DNA of 64,000 bases from Aricia agestis (GCF_905147365.1 NC_056428.1:40033001-40097000), one strand, 5' to 3'. Counted from the first letter of the stretch, positions 10,012-21,654 are shown. Numbers and translations are program-made. The notes: generated by a model from the letters alone, not told the origin.

Positions 10012-10894
10012 TAGTGTCCGACCGAATGTTCGGTTTCGGTTTCGTTTTCGGTTGAGTTTACTAAGTAAAACACGAGTTTCGGTTTAGTTTCGTTTTCGGC
10101 GGCAAACTTGCCGAAACTACGACCGAAGCCGAATGTGCATTCAGGAGTTTCCGCGCTGTTATCGGTCATGTTCGGCGCGTTGAATGAGTGAATGAATCCG
10201 ATCAGAGCCAATGTCGTGATTCGCTCGCTAATTGTTTGTTTGCTCTTCGTTTTGTTTTGTTGTGGTGGCGAGTTTTCGAGTGATTTATTTTGAAGTTGGT
10301 AAGTTTTATCTCGTTTTATGTCGTTATAACATAAGAGCGGGTAGTAAACATCAAAAAAAAAAATCAATATGACTGATAAAAGTATAATCAAGTTCTAACC
10401 TATGTTTTTTTTGGTTCGCAAATGCTATACGTAAACAAACATTAGTTTAGTAGTAGGTAGTTAGTAATGACTATAGTGCATTTGATGATGATAATATTAT
10501 AGATTCAGAGTTTCAAAGTTCATTTTAGTATTTATCACCAAGGTATTTTGTTTTGAGAAATTATATAGGTAATAGACCCGACTATGGGACGGGTTATGTA
10601 GATGTCCTCAATATTGCGAGTAATTTAAAGAAATCTAGACTACAAATCCTCCTTTTTCTTTTTTAATACATAATTTGATACTTTTTAGAGTATAAAGAGA
10701 AATCTATGTGATTTCAAGAGAAAACAATAAAGACTGACTGATTATAATAACGTTTTCTTTATTTTTCCCCTTAAAATATGAGCCTTGTAAGGAAGTTTCG
10801 GTTTCGGTTTCGGTTGCGGCCGAAATAGACACCGCTGCCGAAATTCGTTTTCGGTTTCGGTTTCGGTCGTAAAACTAGTTTCGGTCGGACACTA
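10012..10894. mobile_element. 883-bp hAT-type non-autonomous element
   Basis: Terminal inverted repeats TAGTGTCCGACCGAA are flanked by an exact 8-bp duplication CTTCGTAC (10004-10011 and 10895-10902). Eight-bp duplications are the hAT hallmark. Both subterminal regions are packed with CGGTTT/TTTCGG hexamers, in opposite orientation at the two ends, as expected of multiple transposase-binding sites. A 126-codon minus-strand frame (10011-10391) is inside but has no transposase motif. Confidence 0.9.
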
Positions 10895-11403
10895 CTTCGT
10901 ACATTTTCAAAGGACTTTTCACACTTAACAAGTTAACTCCAAAATATAGAATACACAGAACTTAACTAGGCACCTCGTTCGAAAACTTGATTTAAGCTCT
11001 CGTGACAAATTTTTGTGCGTGTTCTGACTTTTGATAATTGATTGTTGGATTCTAGTTTGAAAAAAAAAAAGATAAAGTAACCTCAAAATAAAAAGATCTA
11101 TCACTCTTTATGGATCCATTTGCGCTAATCTGGATTATTGCTAATCTTTCTCAGAATATGCCCTCTATTTCATTAAAATATATGAAAACGAGAAAGATAA
11201 ATTTGACTTGAATGATCAGATTGTTGTGCTGATTAGTTTAAATTTTATGACTACATCATTTTGTACTTTAGAGGTATCCCGAGGTCCGAAACTGTATCGA
11301 AAGAGGGCTTTGACAACATGACATCCTTAAGTTTGAAAATATCGGAAGAACGGAGTACGGACACCGCTCTAAACTTTTATATCATAAAATAATATATTAA
11401 ATA

Positions 11404-11629
11404 GAGACGTGAGTGGAAAAACGAGATAACTAACATTTTATAACATGAGGACAATAATTACTCATCTTTTCGCTTATAATTTAAACAACGTATACTTTAT
11501 CATCTGGCTAATATGCATGAAATCCTCATTTTTTTTTTAATTTCTAATTATTTTCCCGGCCCTGATGCCTCCATTTATATAAAAACGCCAACATTTTAGC
11601 TGTTAGCTGCTTCTTCCACTCATGTCTTC
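11404..11629. mobile_element. MITE, GACGTGAGTGGA family
   Basis: Inverted ends GACGTGAGTGGA and TTCCACTCATGTC with AACTAACATTTTATAACAT inside. Four relatives lie at 20786-21264, 36296-36537, 54921-55114 and 58352-58554. This copy ends about 65 bp from exon 11696-11877. Confidence 0.72.
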
Positions 11630-11695
11630 TTTAATCTGGGGGCACGGCAGTATCTCGCCAAGTCGAGCGCGATCTATATTACAAAATAAACTCAC

Positions 11696-11877
11696 CAACA
11701 CACGAGTACAGCTCCATGGCTCCCTTCAGCAGGCATCCATCCGGTGTGGTGATGCCGTCAGTCGTGTTGAGGCAGTAGCAACCCTCGTTGTTGTCGAACA
11801 TCCACTCGTTGACGGCGAAGCGTGCTGTCGGTATGTCCTTGTACTCCGTTTCGTGCTGGTAGCGCAGTTCTACTGTC
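11696..11877 (-). CDS. CD36-family exon (cysteine-rich ectodomain, most 3' exon found)
   Basis: 182 nt. The acceptor is CCACCTCCAG and the donor is GTGAGT-like. It completes an Arg codon and ends in phase 1. The translation holds FAVNEWMFDNNEGCYC, NTTDG, PDGC and LYSC, which supply four of the six conserved cysteines (the CFC pair, then two more). Only the exons encoding the last part of the ectodomain and the second membrane helix are still missing. No matching exon was recognised between here and base 1. Confidence 0.9.
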
Positions 11878-12306
11878 CTGGAGGTGGGGTTAAGAGAGAA
11901 TCAGGAAATTTCAGGAAATTGGTACATAAGGTTTTAGTAGGTCACTTTACAAGACGTTTACGAGACGTGTTTGATTTGGTTTGGTTTGGGATAAACTATC
12001 CGAAGGCGTTGAAAACTTGAAATGCCAAGACCTTTAGCGAGTTCAATGAAACACATAATAATATTATTGTTAATAAAGACAAATGAACGTAGTGAAAACA
12101 GCATCAACGATTTCCAAAACAGAGACAAGCTCCTAAATTGTTTGAGAAGTCATGCACTGACGACTTACTGCCAACTGTACTTAAAAATGTTTTAACCTAC
12201 TTCCAAAAAGGATATAAAGCCACTATTTAAATAATAACAATTAATCTACTTTTTTGTGAGTTGGAAGTCAGTTTTCAATATTTTTTTGTTTCAAAATAAT
12301 TCTTAC

Positions 12307-12533
12307 CTGCAAATATCAGTGTTAAAAGCGTATAGAGGTTCATCTCTGTCGATAAACGGATTGAAGATACCGGAGTCCGTTCCTCTGACAGTGTTGCAGA
12401 CGCTGGTGGCACCATCATCGTTCTGCCAGTAGGGTAAAGCGGCGGAGTTGTCGTAGCTGATCATCCTGCCAAGATCGTTGGGCTCGTTTATACCCCGGTA
12501 TACCGTGAACTCCTTGCTGGGGATTTCTTGTTT
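12307..12533 (-). CDS. CD36-family exon (central ectodomain)
   Basis: 227 nt with acceptor CTTTCAG and donor GTAAGA. It starts in phase 0 and ends two bases into the Arg codon of DICR. The translation contains FTVYRGINEPNDLGRM, LPYWQND, VCNTVRGTDSG and FNTDIC. This parallels CD36 CNxINGTD and SDICR and carries the first two disulfide cysteines. Confidence 0.92.
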
Positions 12534-12595
12534 CTGAAAGAGAAAATTATAATAATCGAAGACTGGCCGCTAGCTTATTTACTTTATTGTCTATA

Positions 12596-12742
12596 CATTT
12601 CTATACTCACGCTTCAATTTTATTGAACAGTTTATTTGACAATAATTAGATTGAAGGCGCGTGATGTTCAATATCAACCCTAGAAGGTCAAAAATATTAC
12701 GCAATACGTGATATTGACAGTAAAATTGCTCGTGTAGGGGCC
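12596..12742. mobile_element. MITE fragment, related to 56187-56364
   Basis: The segment ACGCTTCAATTTTATTGAAC through TTGACAATAATTAG is the reverse complement of sequence at about 56290-56340. One inverted end, ending near the CTCGTGTAGGGG block, is recognisable. It lies 63 bp upstream of exon 12307-12533. Confidence 0.55.
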
Positions 12743-13018
12743 GGGCGCCGGCATTTTGTTTTAAGGAGTGAACACATTGAGACGGACCGTGCCAGGGCTT
12801 AGCGTGCCGGGGCTCATCGCAAAAACCGCCTCCATTCAATATGTATCGAAGCGGATGGGCGTATCGCAGGCCCGGCAAGGCCAGACAAACTCGCTGCGCC
12901 CCGGCACCAGTGTGACCACACTTCACATAGATTTCCATTTTTTGGTAGATTTGAGGTCAAATGAATGACGATTTAGTAGTCCAAAATTTTTTGTAAATTT
13001 TAATAGAAGATCGATATA

Positions 13019-13198
13019 CAGTGTGTAACAAAAATAAGTGATAATACTTTAGGGTGTGTACGTGTTCCTTGTAGAGAGTTCACTGTGAAAGTAGCAGCAC
13101 TGAAAGACGAATTTTGTTTTCACTTTTGTATGGGCAAGGGCCCGAGCGTCACGAGTTTCCCCATACAAAAGTGAAAAAAAAATTTGGTCTTTCAGCGC
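13019..13198. mobile_element. Truncated TA-type MITE (CAGTGTGTAAC family)
   Basis: The left end and centre match 8010-8268, but the copy stops within the right GCGCTGAAAGAC block near 13198. Jockey-like LINE sequence begins there. The missing right end does not reappear after the LINE, so this is a deletion junction, not a clean nested insertion. Confidence 0.75.
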
Positions 13199-13199
13199 A

Positions 13200-14376
13200 C
13201 AATTTCAAATGACTCATTTAAAATTAGGCCCATTTCTTTTTCTCATCTATATAAATGACTTACCTTATCTAGTAAAGGATAATAATAATGAGATAGTGCT
13301 TTTTGCTGATGACACTTCACTTATTTTTAAAGTGAAGCGACAACAGTCGAACTACGACGAGGTAAACAGTGCTCTCTCAAAAATAGTACATTGGTTTAAT
13401 GTTAATAACTTACTTTTAAATTCTAGTAAAACTAAATGTATAAAGTTTACTTTGCCCAATGTTAAGCAAGTCCAAACCAATGTGCTATTAAATGATGAGA
13501 AGATGAATTTGGTAGATAACACTGTATTCCTAGGTATTACACTTGATAGTAAATTACAGTGGGGTCCTCACATTGCTAACCTAGCAGGTAGGCTCAGTTC
13601 TGCAGCATATGCAGTCAGAAAAATTAGAGAAATTTCTGACGAAGACACGGCACGATTAGTATTTTAGTTATTTTCATAGTAGGATGTCATATGGAATCCT
13701 TTTATGGGGCAACGCTGCCGACATTAATACAATATTTGTGCTGCAGAAGCGAGCCATACGTTCTTTTTATAAAATGTCTGCTTTAGAATCTCTGAGAGAT
13801 AAATTTAAAGAAATTGGTATTCTAGCTGTTGCTTCTCAATACATTTTGGATAATGTAATATATGTTAGAAAAAATATAAATAAATTTAAAGTTAAAAGTG
13901 ACATTCACTGTAGAAATAAGCACAAGCTGGACATGCCAGTGATCAGACTTAGTAAAGTCAGTAAATCTTTTAAAGGTATACGCCTTTACAATAAAATCCC
14001 AGAAAACGTTCAAAATCTTTCCATTAATAAATTTAAAAAAGTAGTCAAAGAGCGTTTGTGTGCCAAAGCTTATTATAAGGTCAATGATTTCATAGAAAAT
14101 GGCACATCTTGGGAGTAGGATGGCTCCTTGCAAGGCTACTTCTACATTATTATATTATGACTTACAATTATGTATGTTGACATTGTATATAATATTAAGT
14201 TACAAAATTGTAAACTTTATTTTAAAAGAATAATTTTTCTCTCACTTTTTTGGTAAAAAGTGGAACCCGTGCGATTTTCTTACGCCGGTTCTTCTCATAG
14301 GCATCAGGTACACATTCTAAAAAAATTTGATTCAAATTTACTCAGAAATAAAACATTTTTTATTTTATTTTTATTT
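13200..14376 (+). pseudogene. 5'-truncated Jockey/CR1-like LINE, reverse transcriptase remnant
   Basis: The first frame (13209-13667) carries PFLFLIYINDLP, the catalytic block FADD and LGITLD. A small indel near 13667-13684 shifts the frame, and the second frame (13684-14118) continues with YGILLWGN and the C-terminal KIPENVQNLSI region. The coding part ends at GTSWE, followed by about 250 bp of 3' UTR with GTGCGATTTTCTTACGCCGG and a TTTTA-rich tail. The endonuclease and early RT motifs are gone. A second 3' fragment of the same family is on the minus strand at 38323-38752. The clade is inferred from the RT pattern. Confidence 0.85.
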
Positions 14377-14439
14377 TATTCATCGTATCGGCTCGTCACG
14401 TTGCAAAATAACAATAAACACGTGGCAAACTTTTAAAAT

Positions 14440-14880
14440 AAAAATCGGCCAAGTGCGAGTCGGACTCACGCATGAAGGGTTCCGTACATTTAAAGAGCGA
14501 AAGTACACAAACATTTCTTTTTTGTTGTATGGGAAATATTATATAATATGCATACCTATCAATATACAAAAAAAATATCAGCTGGTTAGGGTTCCCATTC
14601 CGTATTAATCAATCCGTATTATAATTAATATTATTTAAAGTGCATAAATGTTGCTATTATTGATTACGAGCAAAACAGGTCAAAAATATCACGTTTGTTA
14701 TATCGGAGCCCCCATAAATATGAATTTTATTTTGTTTTAAGTATTTGTTATAGTAATTTATAAGATACAGCCAGGAGACAGACAGACTGACAGAGTGACA
14801 GACATCGAAATCTCAGTAATAGATTCCTGCTTATACACTTTGGATTTTGGAATTTGGATACGGGACCCTGAAAACGAACA
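14440..14880. repeat. Dispersed lepidopteran repeat (GGTTCCGTAC family)
   Basis: Starts AATCGGCCAAGTGCGAGTCG, continues with GGGTTCCGTAC and ends at GACAGACATCGAAATCTCAGT and GGGACCCTG. A fuller copy in the other orientation is at 33213-33655, with further pieces at 22797-23880, 28340-28610 and 30535-30640. Class is not resolved. Confidence 0.65.
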
Positions 14881-14905
14881 TTAAAATATATATTTTTATT
14901 TAACT

Positions 14906-14974
14906 GTTTGCAAAGAATTTTCTACGAAGGATGCTGGTTCGTCCAGCGTCCTACGTAGAAAATTCTTTGCAAAC
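14906..14974. repeat. Hairpin with about 30-bp arms
   Basis: GTTTGCAAAGAATTTTCTAC pairs with its complement at 14955-14974, with a GCTGG/CCAGC inner stem and a short loop. One arm carries one or two mismatches. A foldback MITE core is plausible. Confidence 0.75.
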
Positions 14975-15204
14975 TCTAGTGAAAACGTGGACATAATCTG
15001 TTTGCAAACATCATATAAAACCTTTCTAGCTTGTTTAATTAAGCTCAGGGTGCAGATAGAGAAATAAGCATTGAATTTTTATTCAGAAAATGAATAATTA
15101 TGCTCGAGAACCTACTAGAACTAACAGTAGGTAGCGCAAAACGTGTTACTTTAACGCATTATTGTTCTTGCAATGGAATAGGTCGTAGGTCGTAGTACAC
15201 CCTT

Positions 15205-15345
15205 AGGGCCTGTTTCACCAGTTCCTGATAAGTGACGAATAGGCTATCCACCAATTAATTTGACAGATCAAGTATGGAGAATCTGTCAAAAAGTTGTGAA
15301 TAGCCTATTCGGCACTTTATCAGAAAGTGGTGAAACATGCCTTTA
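15205..15345. mobile_element. Short MITE, GGCCTGTTTCACCA family
   Basis: About 140 bp with inverted ends GGGCCTGTTTCACCAGTTCC and AAGTGGTGAAACATGCC, and inner inverted AATAGGCTAT/ATAGCCTATT blocks. A near-identical copy is at 43390-43521. Confidence 0.8.
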
Positions 15346-16045
15346 AGGTGATGCCGCGTTAAAGTAAAAAACCGCGTTGGATATGTTTTAGATTCCTTGT
15401 TTTCTAGCAATGGAACAGCAAAAAATGGAAAGGGCGTAAGCGACAAAAATGGTTTTTGTCACGTAATTTAAAAACCATAAATACATTTCATATAAGCTAT
15501 GTTTATATTAAAGTTAAAGTGTATGCTTGAACAAATCTATGTACAAATTTTGGAAGCTTAAATCACTCTCCTCTGTTGGCAAAATAGGAATCCTTTTTTT
15601 ACAGAGAGAGATCTTTTTGATTGATTATTCTGTATTATAAAAGTTGATTAATCGTGTTATGCTATGGGTAATTAAAAGACAAAGACATGATTAATACTGA
15701 TAATGAACTTTAATTTCTTAGCTTTAGTCATTACTGAGAAAAATCGATATCGCTACAGCCAAATTATCAAGGCGTCGCCTTAATCTTATAAAATAAATAT
15801 CAAAGTGTCTGTCTGTCTGTCTGTCTACACGCCCAAACCGCTCAACTGACTTTGCTGATAATAGAGAAACTGAAAGCAAAATGGTATATTTAAGGCAAAA
15901 CTCGTCTTACATCAACAAATATAGGTTTATTATTAGATTTTTTTATAGAATATTTTTATTTTTAATCACTCTATAATTCCTATTTATCAGACTTTATTCA
16001 AATCACAGAAAATGAAGATATTGAACGATTTCCAAAATCTTCCTT

Positions 16046-16112
16046 ATGGGCCATTTTGCCTGCTTGTGAAGGTAAAATGGCCCACGGTAAAGGGCAAAAT
16101 GGCCCCAATGCA
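16046..16112. repeat. Repeated GGCCATTTTGCC blocks
   Basis: Three copies of GGGCCATTTTGCC or its complement occur in about 65 bp, with more at about 16410-16435 and a related GTCCGTTTTGCATGC near 17027. They look like ends of a degraded foldback element spanning roughly 16046-17040. Confidence 0.45.
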
Positions 16113-17365
16113 TTTGTAATCTGGGGAATACCTTTTACAAATAAATGTTGTGTACAAATTACAACTAAACTAAAATGTGCCTAGAGGAGATAAACCAAGC
16201 ATTGCACCCGTCTTTTTGTTTTAATGCAGTCTTTAGTAACTTATTGATTTCAGCTGTTTTTTTAAATCCCATTTCTTTGATTTTCACTTTTTGTTAGCTT
16301 TCTCATATTGACTTCGCCTATTAGTGGTTCTTATATTATTATGAACCATCTGAAATAGAAAACACAACAAAAAAAAAATCATATGAAAAAAATTTTTGAA
16401 GGCCACCTAGTCCATTTTGCCCGGGCCGTTTTGGCCTTTAGGTGCTCATGAATGAATGTCAGATTTTGAAGTTAACCAGAACTGTCAAGTATGTCGTTTT
16501 CGTATGTGGCAGAGTTAGTTCCTTTTTTCGCCACCTTCATTTAAAGCTTTGCCGAGCTTTCTTGGCCGCCATTTGCGAAAGTCAAATTACAACAATATTT
16601 TTTTCAATAATAATTAAATATCGAATAGTTCCTGAAAAATATATTATAAAAAAATCATTATAATGAATAATAAGTGTCTGGGCGTCTAATTTTTTACATA
16701 TTTAGTACTTTCATAATTTAATTGGATGTAATACGGAATTTGACCTTATATACATCCTTAAATAGAAAATATTAATTACGGCAAAAGTGAGGGCTGGTCA
16801 AAAATGATGTGCTTTACATCAAAATGTGAAAAAAACATTTAACCGCGATAAAATTCCGCTGTTACGTATGACAGTTTCGCCGGCAAGCTGACCAAGAACG
16901 GGAAGGGCCCGAACACAGAAATGGATCTACGAATAATTAGTTGCGTTACCTAGCAAATAGATGGCCCTAGTAGGCTTCAAGTAGGTAATTTGACCGTTCC
17001 GTTTTGCCTGCATGGTCCGTTTTGCATGCAGTTCCTTTGATATGGAGATGAGAAGAATGAGAGAAAAATGCACGGTTTCCGCGCTATAAATGAATTTTGG
17101 CGCACCGCGCAGTAGAGTTGCGGGCGGTATATGAAGTTCTGTCGAAACAATTTCGCCATATTCAGACCTTCTTTCGAATTAAAATATCGAAAAGGTTTAA
17201 AAAAATAATGTTTTAAAGGCTGGCACGTTTGCCGTATCCGATTTTCTGATTTCCGGAATTCCGTGACACTAGCGCAAACGTTAGTTTGTTCACGTGCGAA
17301 CGCGCCGGCTCTGCTCTGCTCTTGAAACGTACGTGCGGAAAAAAGCGAACGTTTGCGTCAGTTAG

Positions 17366-17733
17366 GGCCGCACACGGGCCACCGGCCACAACCCCAAAAC
17401 TCCGCTACCTGCTAAATATTTCCTGTAGTTTTCATACATTTTATATGGACTCGCCGACCGCCGACATGGTTGACGCCGATGACCGCCACACGCTACAATC
17501 GTCGGCCGTCGCGGCTTGCTCTTCTGGCCCGCACCGGCCACTAAACGCCGACACAAAACGCCGCATAAACTTAACCTTTTTTTTAATAAATTTAAAAAAG
17601 TAGCAGCCACAGACCGCAAGTGTCGACCATCGGCCAAAAGTGGCTATTGCGCGCTTCAGCTATTTTTGTGGCCTTTTCTTGCTTCTTGTGACGGCGTTTG
17701 TGGCTGTCGCGTGTGGCCCGTGTGCGACTACAC
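17366..17733. mobile_element. GC-rich MITE candidate
   Basis: The left part reads CCGCACACGGGCCACCGGCC and the right part holds the inverse GGCCCGTGTGCGAC, with further GCCGAC/GGCGTT motifs between. GC content is far above the surroundings, so the overlapping open frames are composition effects. Confidence 0.5.
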
Positions 17734-17882
17734 TTAATGTATTTTGTACTGATTCCATGCATTCAGTCTTCCGAACACGGAGAACTAATTTGGAAATCGA
17801 ATACGGAAAACGTGTGTATGCGGCCAGCTTTATATTCCAGATAAACTGTATACAAAGATTTCCACTCACCTTGCTAACTCAG

Positions 17883-18050
17883 AATTACCGAAAACACTGG
17901 CGGCGTCATTTTAATAAAATTACGTGGACATAGACATTCCGTAATAAAAACTATCATAAGCCGACTATCATCTACTAACTATAAAAACTAACATCTATAC
18001 CTAACTACGTCCACATAATTTAATTAGACGCCGCCAGTGTTTTCGGTAAT
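17883..18050. mobile_element. MITE with about 45-bp inverted repeats
   Basis: Ends ATTACCGAAAACACTGGCGG and its complement, followed inwards by GACGCC/GGCGTC and ACGTGGAC/GTCCACGT. No transposase frame. Confidence 0.82.
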
Positions 18051-18267
18051 TGTGGGTTCTGACGGGAAAGGTCCTGTATCACAGAATCTCCACAACTATC
18101 TCGGGTTAATTCAAGCTCGAAGAGGTAACAGATAGACATAATTTTGCATTTATAATAATATTAGTGAGGATATTCTATATTCCTACAGCAATTTGATATC
18201 GTACAGATTTCCGTTCAATTGTGTATTTCGCAATCGGAAAATTTTTAATCAAAATTCACTGAAGACC

Positions 18268-18301
18268 TAATAAATATTGAAAATCTTCAATATTTATTAG
18301 A
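18268..18301. repeat. 34-bp palindrome
   Basis: CTAATAAATATTGAA and its complement around AATC. A second inverted pair, ATTTTTAATCAAA / TTTGATTAAAAAT, encloses it at about 18240 and 18357. Confidence 0.75.
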
Positions 18302-19369
18302 TATATTACCATGGAAGAATATTGAAATGCCATTTCTGTATCGAAATGTAGATCGAAATGTAGTTTGATTAAAAATCTCATATCTGGTATTGACCATAGA
18401 AGGCCACGCTCCTTTGAAGGCCAACTATTGCAAAATCGTAGTTATTGATAATATTATATATCTTAGTGACTGCGTTCAATATTAAAAAAATTAAACTGTA
18501 TCCGAAAGTACTTAAGAATACTTACTGAAAAAGTGAAATATAAAGTTACAATGATTACCTACATATTATTTTATAGTTTGGTGGACACTGGCAAAATTGT
18601 ATTAGTAGTTATATTTTAACATGATATAATCTTCACTCACGCTTTAGTTTAAATTTTTCACATCATTAGAAGCAATCATAAAAGAATAGAGTTGGTATAG
18701 GAGATTATTGCTACTAAATATTTTGGTGTTTTTTTAGGGTTTCGCTTAAATGAGTAATATGCTTTACTTAGTAACAGAGGGAGAATGTCCATGAGTCATG
18801 ACACCAAATTTTAGAAGTCTACGAGTAGTAATATGTATTATGAATGCGAAAAAATGTTTGTAGGTATATCCACAAATACATCGAACACATTCTAGTGATG
18901 ACTGAGGATACTTCGAGTCTCGTGAGAGGACATATCGTCGCTGCACGTGCGGTACCGCGTATGAGCAGTTGGTAAATACCGCGTAACAGCAAAATGCGCA
19001 AAATTGAGATATTTTGCCAGCCGGTTTGAAAGGCATATTGGCTTATATTAGGCTTCAGAGATTTTAAATTATCCGATTAGAAACGTACATTTTGCCATCG
19101 AAACAATACCGCGGAACAGTAGGTGGCCGGAAGTTAGAAGCAATTCCGCGTATTTACTACAGCGGCAAGAAAAATAATTTATCGAGATTAGTAAGTGCTC
19201 CTAGAAATAACTATTTTGCTGATATTTAAAACCACCACGTAAGTATATTTTAATTATTGTTTAATATTGTTCATAATATGTGTTGTATTCAAGCTAGAAT
19301 GTTTCAATTAATTTTGAATTGCTTTGAAGATCAAGGAAGATTATGTCATGTTATCATTATATCTTCACC

Positions 19370-20260
19370 TTAAAAATACAGGCGGCAACTAATCGCCACG
19401 ACAAAATATGATCACCAGGTTGGGGAAGTTGCTCAGTTAATCTAAAGAACCCCGGGGATATGGGCGACTAGTAGTGCTAAACCTACCCACTAAAACCACC
19501 TGCGATTTGCCTTCAGCTGTATACGGAGGGATGTTCTGGATTTTTCAAACACAGGGCTCTCTCCAAGACCGGACAGTCTTCTCCAGAAGGGAGCAGACTA
19601 CCATCAAAGTAAGGGAACGCTTCGGCAATTTGAAGAGTTCCCTTCGGCGTCGGGACTAGCTAAGCCGGGTAGGTTTCCAGCCTCACCCGGAGCCCCAATT
19701 GCATAGAAATTTGGAGATTTGCATAATGACGCCTCCACACTTCCGATGCGGAATAGAGAATAGCTCATTATCATCGTTACTCTATGGCCCAACGATCGTA
19801 TGCCTCGAGGCTGCTTTTCTTGCCTTTAGGCCCTCCGGACCTCCCACTGCAGCCCGCGACAACCTCTCTGGAACGAGGATGAGCAACTTGGCGAAGAACT
19901 TCGTAACCAGCTGCCACGGTGGATCTCCCGCTAGGGCAGTAGCTGTCACCTAGGAGACCGTACGGCACCTTCTGGTAACCCTCACCGCTACATTGCGAAC
20001 AGTATCTGGGAGCCCGGCTAATGTCCGTCTTATTACTACGAAATTAGTGACGAAATCTGCCCATATTGAACCACCGTACAGAGCTAAGCTCCGACAGACT
20101 GAATTATACCGGCAGGCGGCTATACTCTGGAGAGTATAGCTGCAGCTGCAGCTGTGGTCCCTACATTTAAGCGTCAGACTCATTTTGACCTTCGACCCTC
20201 TGATAAGAAGTGCTCCGGGTGGGGGTCCTTTTCTTCAGGTTCGTGGAAGAGAAGGGCTTT
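19370..20260 (-). pseudogene. R1-like LINE relic (3' part)
   Basis: A GC-richer block in AT-rich DNA. On the minus strand, around 20100-19950, it encodes LALYGGSIWADF, then a region ending RVTRRCRTVS, and, in a shifted frame, LAGDPPWQL. This is the order of the R1-clade C-terminal region (YGAPxWADAL, QRxxAVRVxRGYRTVS, LAGxPPW). The remainder to about 19370 resembles a 3' UTR with GGTGGTTTTAGTGGGTAG. Several frameshifts and stops show it is dead. The clade call is from memory of the motif order. Confidence 0.6.
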
Positions 20261-20785
20261 AGTATGTACTTATGTAATAAATCATTTTTATTTTATTTTA
20301 AATGATTATTATGATCTCTGTCAGATAAAGTCAAAAATCTATGAAAAATTGGGATATCAATAAAAAATTAAGAACAGAAAATATTGTAAAATGATTTTGG
20401 TAATTTTTGCTAGGTTACAGTGTAAAAAAATATAATATATTTGATTTTTCTAATAAAAAAATGTAACCTTTTACTGATTTGATTGAATTCAAAACCACGT
20501 ATCTTTAATATAAAGCCTACTTATTTTGTATTTACTTATTATAAAAACGCGTAAGAGACTTTAAACAAAACCTAAGCCAATTGCGAACTAATTTACGTTA
20601 CTAACCACTAAAGGAAAGTGCAAAGAACTACTCGTAGCTGTTAAGTTCAGTCGGTAATAGGAGTCAAAATAGCTGAGATATTCAGTTTTTTCTTCCTCCT
20701 GTAAAATCATCAAAAAGCAGATACGCGGTATTTACCAACTGCTCATACGCTGTATCGCACGCGCAGCGACGATATTATCATTGTT

Positions 20786-21264
20786 GAAGACATAAGTGGA
20801 ACAAGTGGGTAACTATTTTTTTTCTTTTGGTTTTTTTGCATATAAAAAGGAGGCTTAGGACCGGAAATATTTGACGACCTCTGTGGCTCAGTTGGTGGGC
20901 TGTTGGTAGCTCAAGCCGGGAGTCACGGGTTCGAATCCCGCCGAGGGAACAAAAGTATTCAAGGTTCCTGGGTCATGGATGTGTATTAAATATGTGTATA
21001 GCTAATAAAAGTATTAAATATACTTCCGTTATCTGGTACCCGTAACACAAGTCCTTCAGGTACTTTATACCACGGGGCCAGACTGACGTGGTGTGAAGCG
21101 TCTATAGATATTATAATAATATAAAAATATAGGTACCTATAGTATATACTTTAGCAACAACCTCTATATTTTTGATTGCAAATCATTTTCCCGGACCTAA
21201 AGCCATTTGCGCAAAAAAAAAAACGACCAAATGTTAGTTACCCACTTCTTCTACTTACGTCTTC
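20786..21264. mobile_element. MITE (GACGTGAGTGGA family) split by a SINE
   Basis: Left end GAAGACATAAGTGGAACAAG with GGGTAACTA; right end TTAGTTACCCACTTCTTCTA then CTTACGTCTTC. The SINE at 20870-21125 occupies the middle. Unsplit relatives are about 200-240 bp, matching this one once the SINE is removed. Confidence 0.72.
20870..21125 (+). mobile_element. tRNA-derived SINE
   Basis: The 5' part is tRNA-like with a pol III A box (TGGCTCAGTTGG at about 20890) and a perfect B box (GGTTCGAATCC at about 20928). The tRNA-unrelated body holds TTCCTGGGTCATGGATGTG and ends in a TATAATAATATAA tail. The A and B boxes are internal promoters recognised by TFIIIC. The cloverleaf is imperfect and followed by the body, so this is a SINE, not a tRNA gene. 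Confidence 0.88.
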
Positions 21265-21399
21265 AGTTATCGCGGAAACACAATATACGGTCTCGTGATG
21301 AACAAACGACACGAAGAAAAAGGTGGAAAAAATATGAATTATTATTAATATAATATTATCTAGTATGAATTTTTAATATTATCAAAATATGAAACTTAC

Positions 21400-21497
21400 A
21401 TAACTCAGCAGAGTAAACTGTATCGTTCCATCTTCTAATTCCTCCAGATTTTGAACGTCCTGGCCAATGGTCTTGATTTGCGAGCACGCCACATTGC
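21400..21497 (-). CDS. CD36-family exon (ectodomain)
   Basis: 98 nt with acceptor TTTCATAG and donor GTAAGT. It completes a Gly codon started in the upstream exon and ends in phase 0. The translation reads GNVACSQIKTIGQD, then QNLEELEDGTIQFTLLSY. The next exon continues in frame. Introns on both sides are long (2.9 and 8.9 kb). Confidence 0.9.
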
Positions 21498-21654
21498 CTA
21501 TGAAATTAAATTAAAAAGCACAATACTTATATTAATAATTATCTTATTTAATTCATTTTAACACTGGATAATAAGCTACTAATTGTTTCATTTTCTAAAC
21601 ATAGGCACTATATTATATTTGCAAGGGTTAGTACTAGCGAAACACAATATCTTA

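Noticed and set aside
10011..10391. 126-codon minus-strand protein
   Set aside because: It lies wholly within the hAT-like element's subterminal repeats; the sequence is low-complexity and has no transposase motif.
1..11690. Missing 3' exons of the CD36-family gene
   Set aside because: Looked for a phase-1 exon encoding the family's FPHF-type segment and a second membrane helix on the minus strand; none was recognised, though short diverged exons could be missed.
17286..17737. Several GC-rich frames on both strands
   Set aside because: They overlap in opposite directions within a GC-rich MITE candidate and have no splice context or motif.
20880..20952. Functional tRNA gene
   Set aside because: A and B boxes are present but the acceptor stem does not close properly and a conserved SINE body follows.
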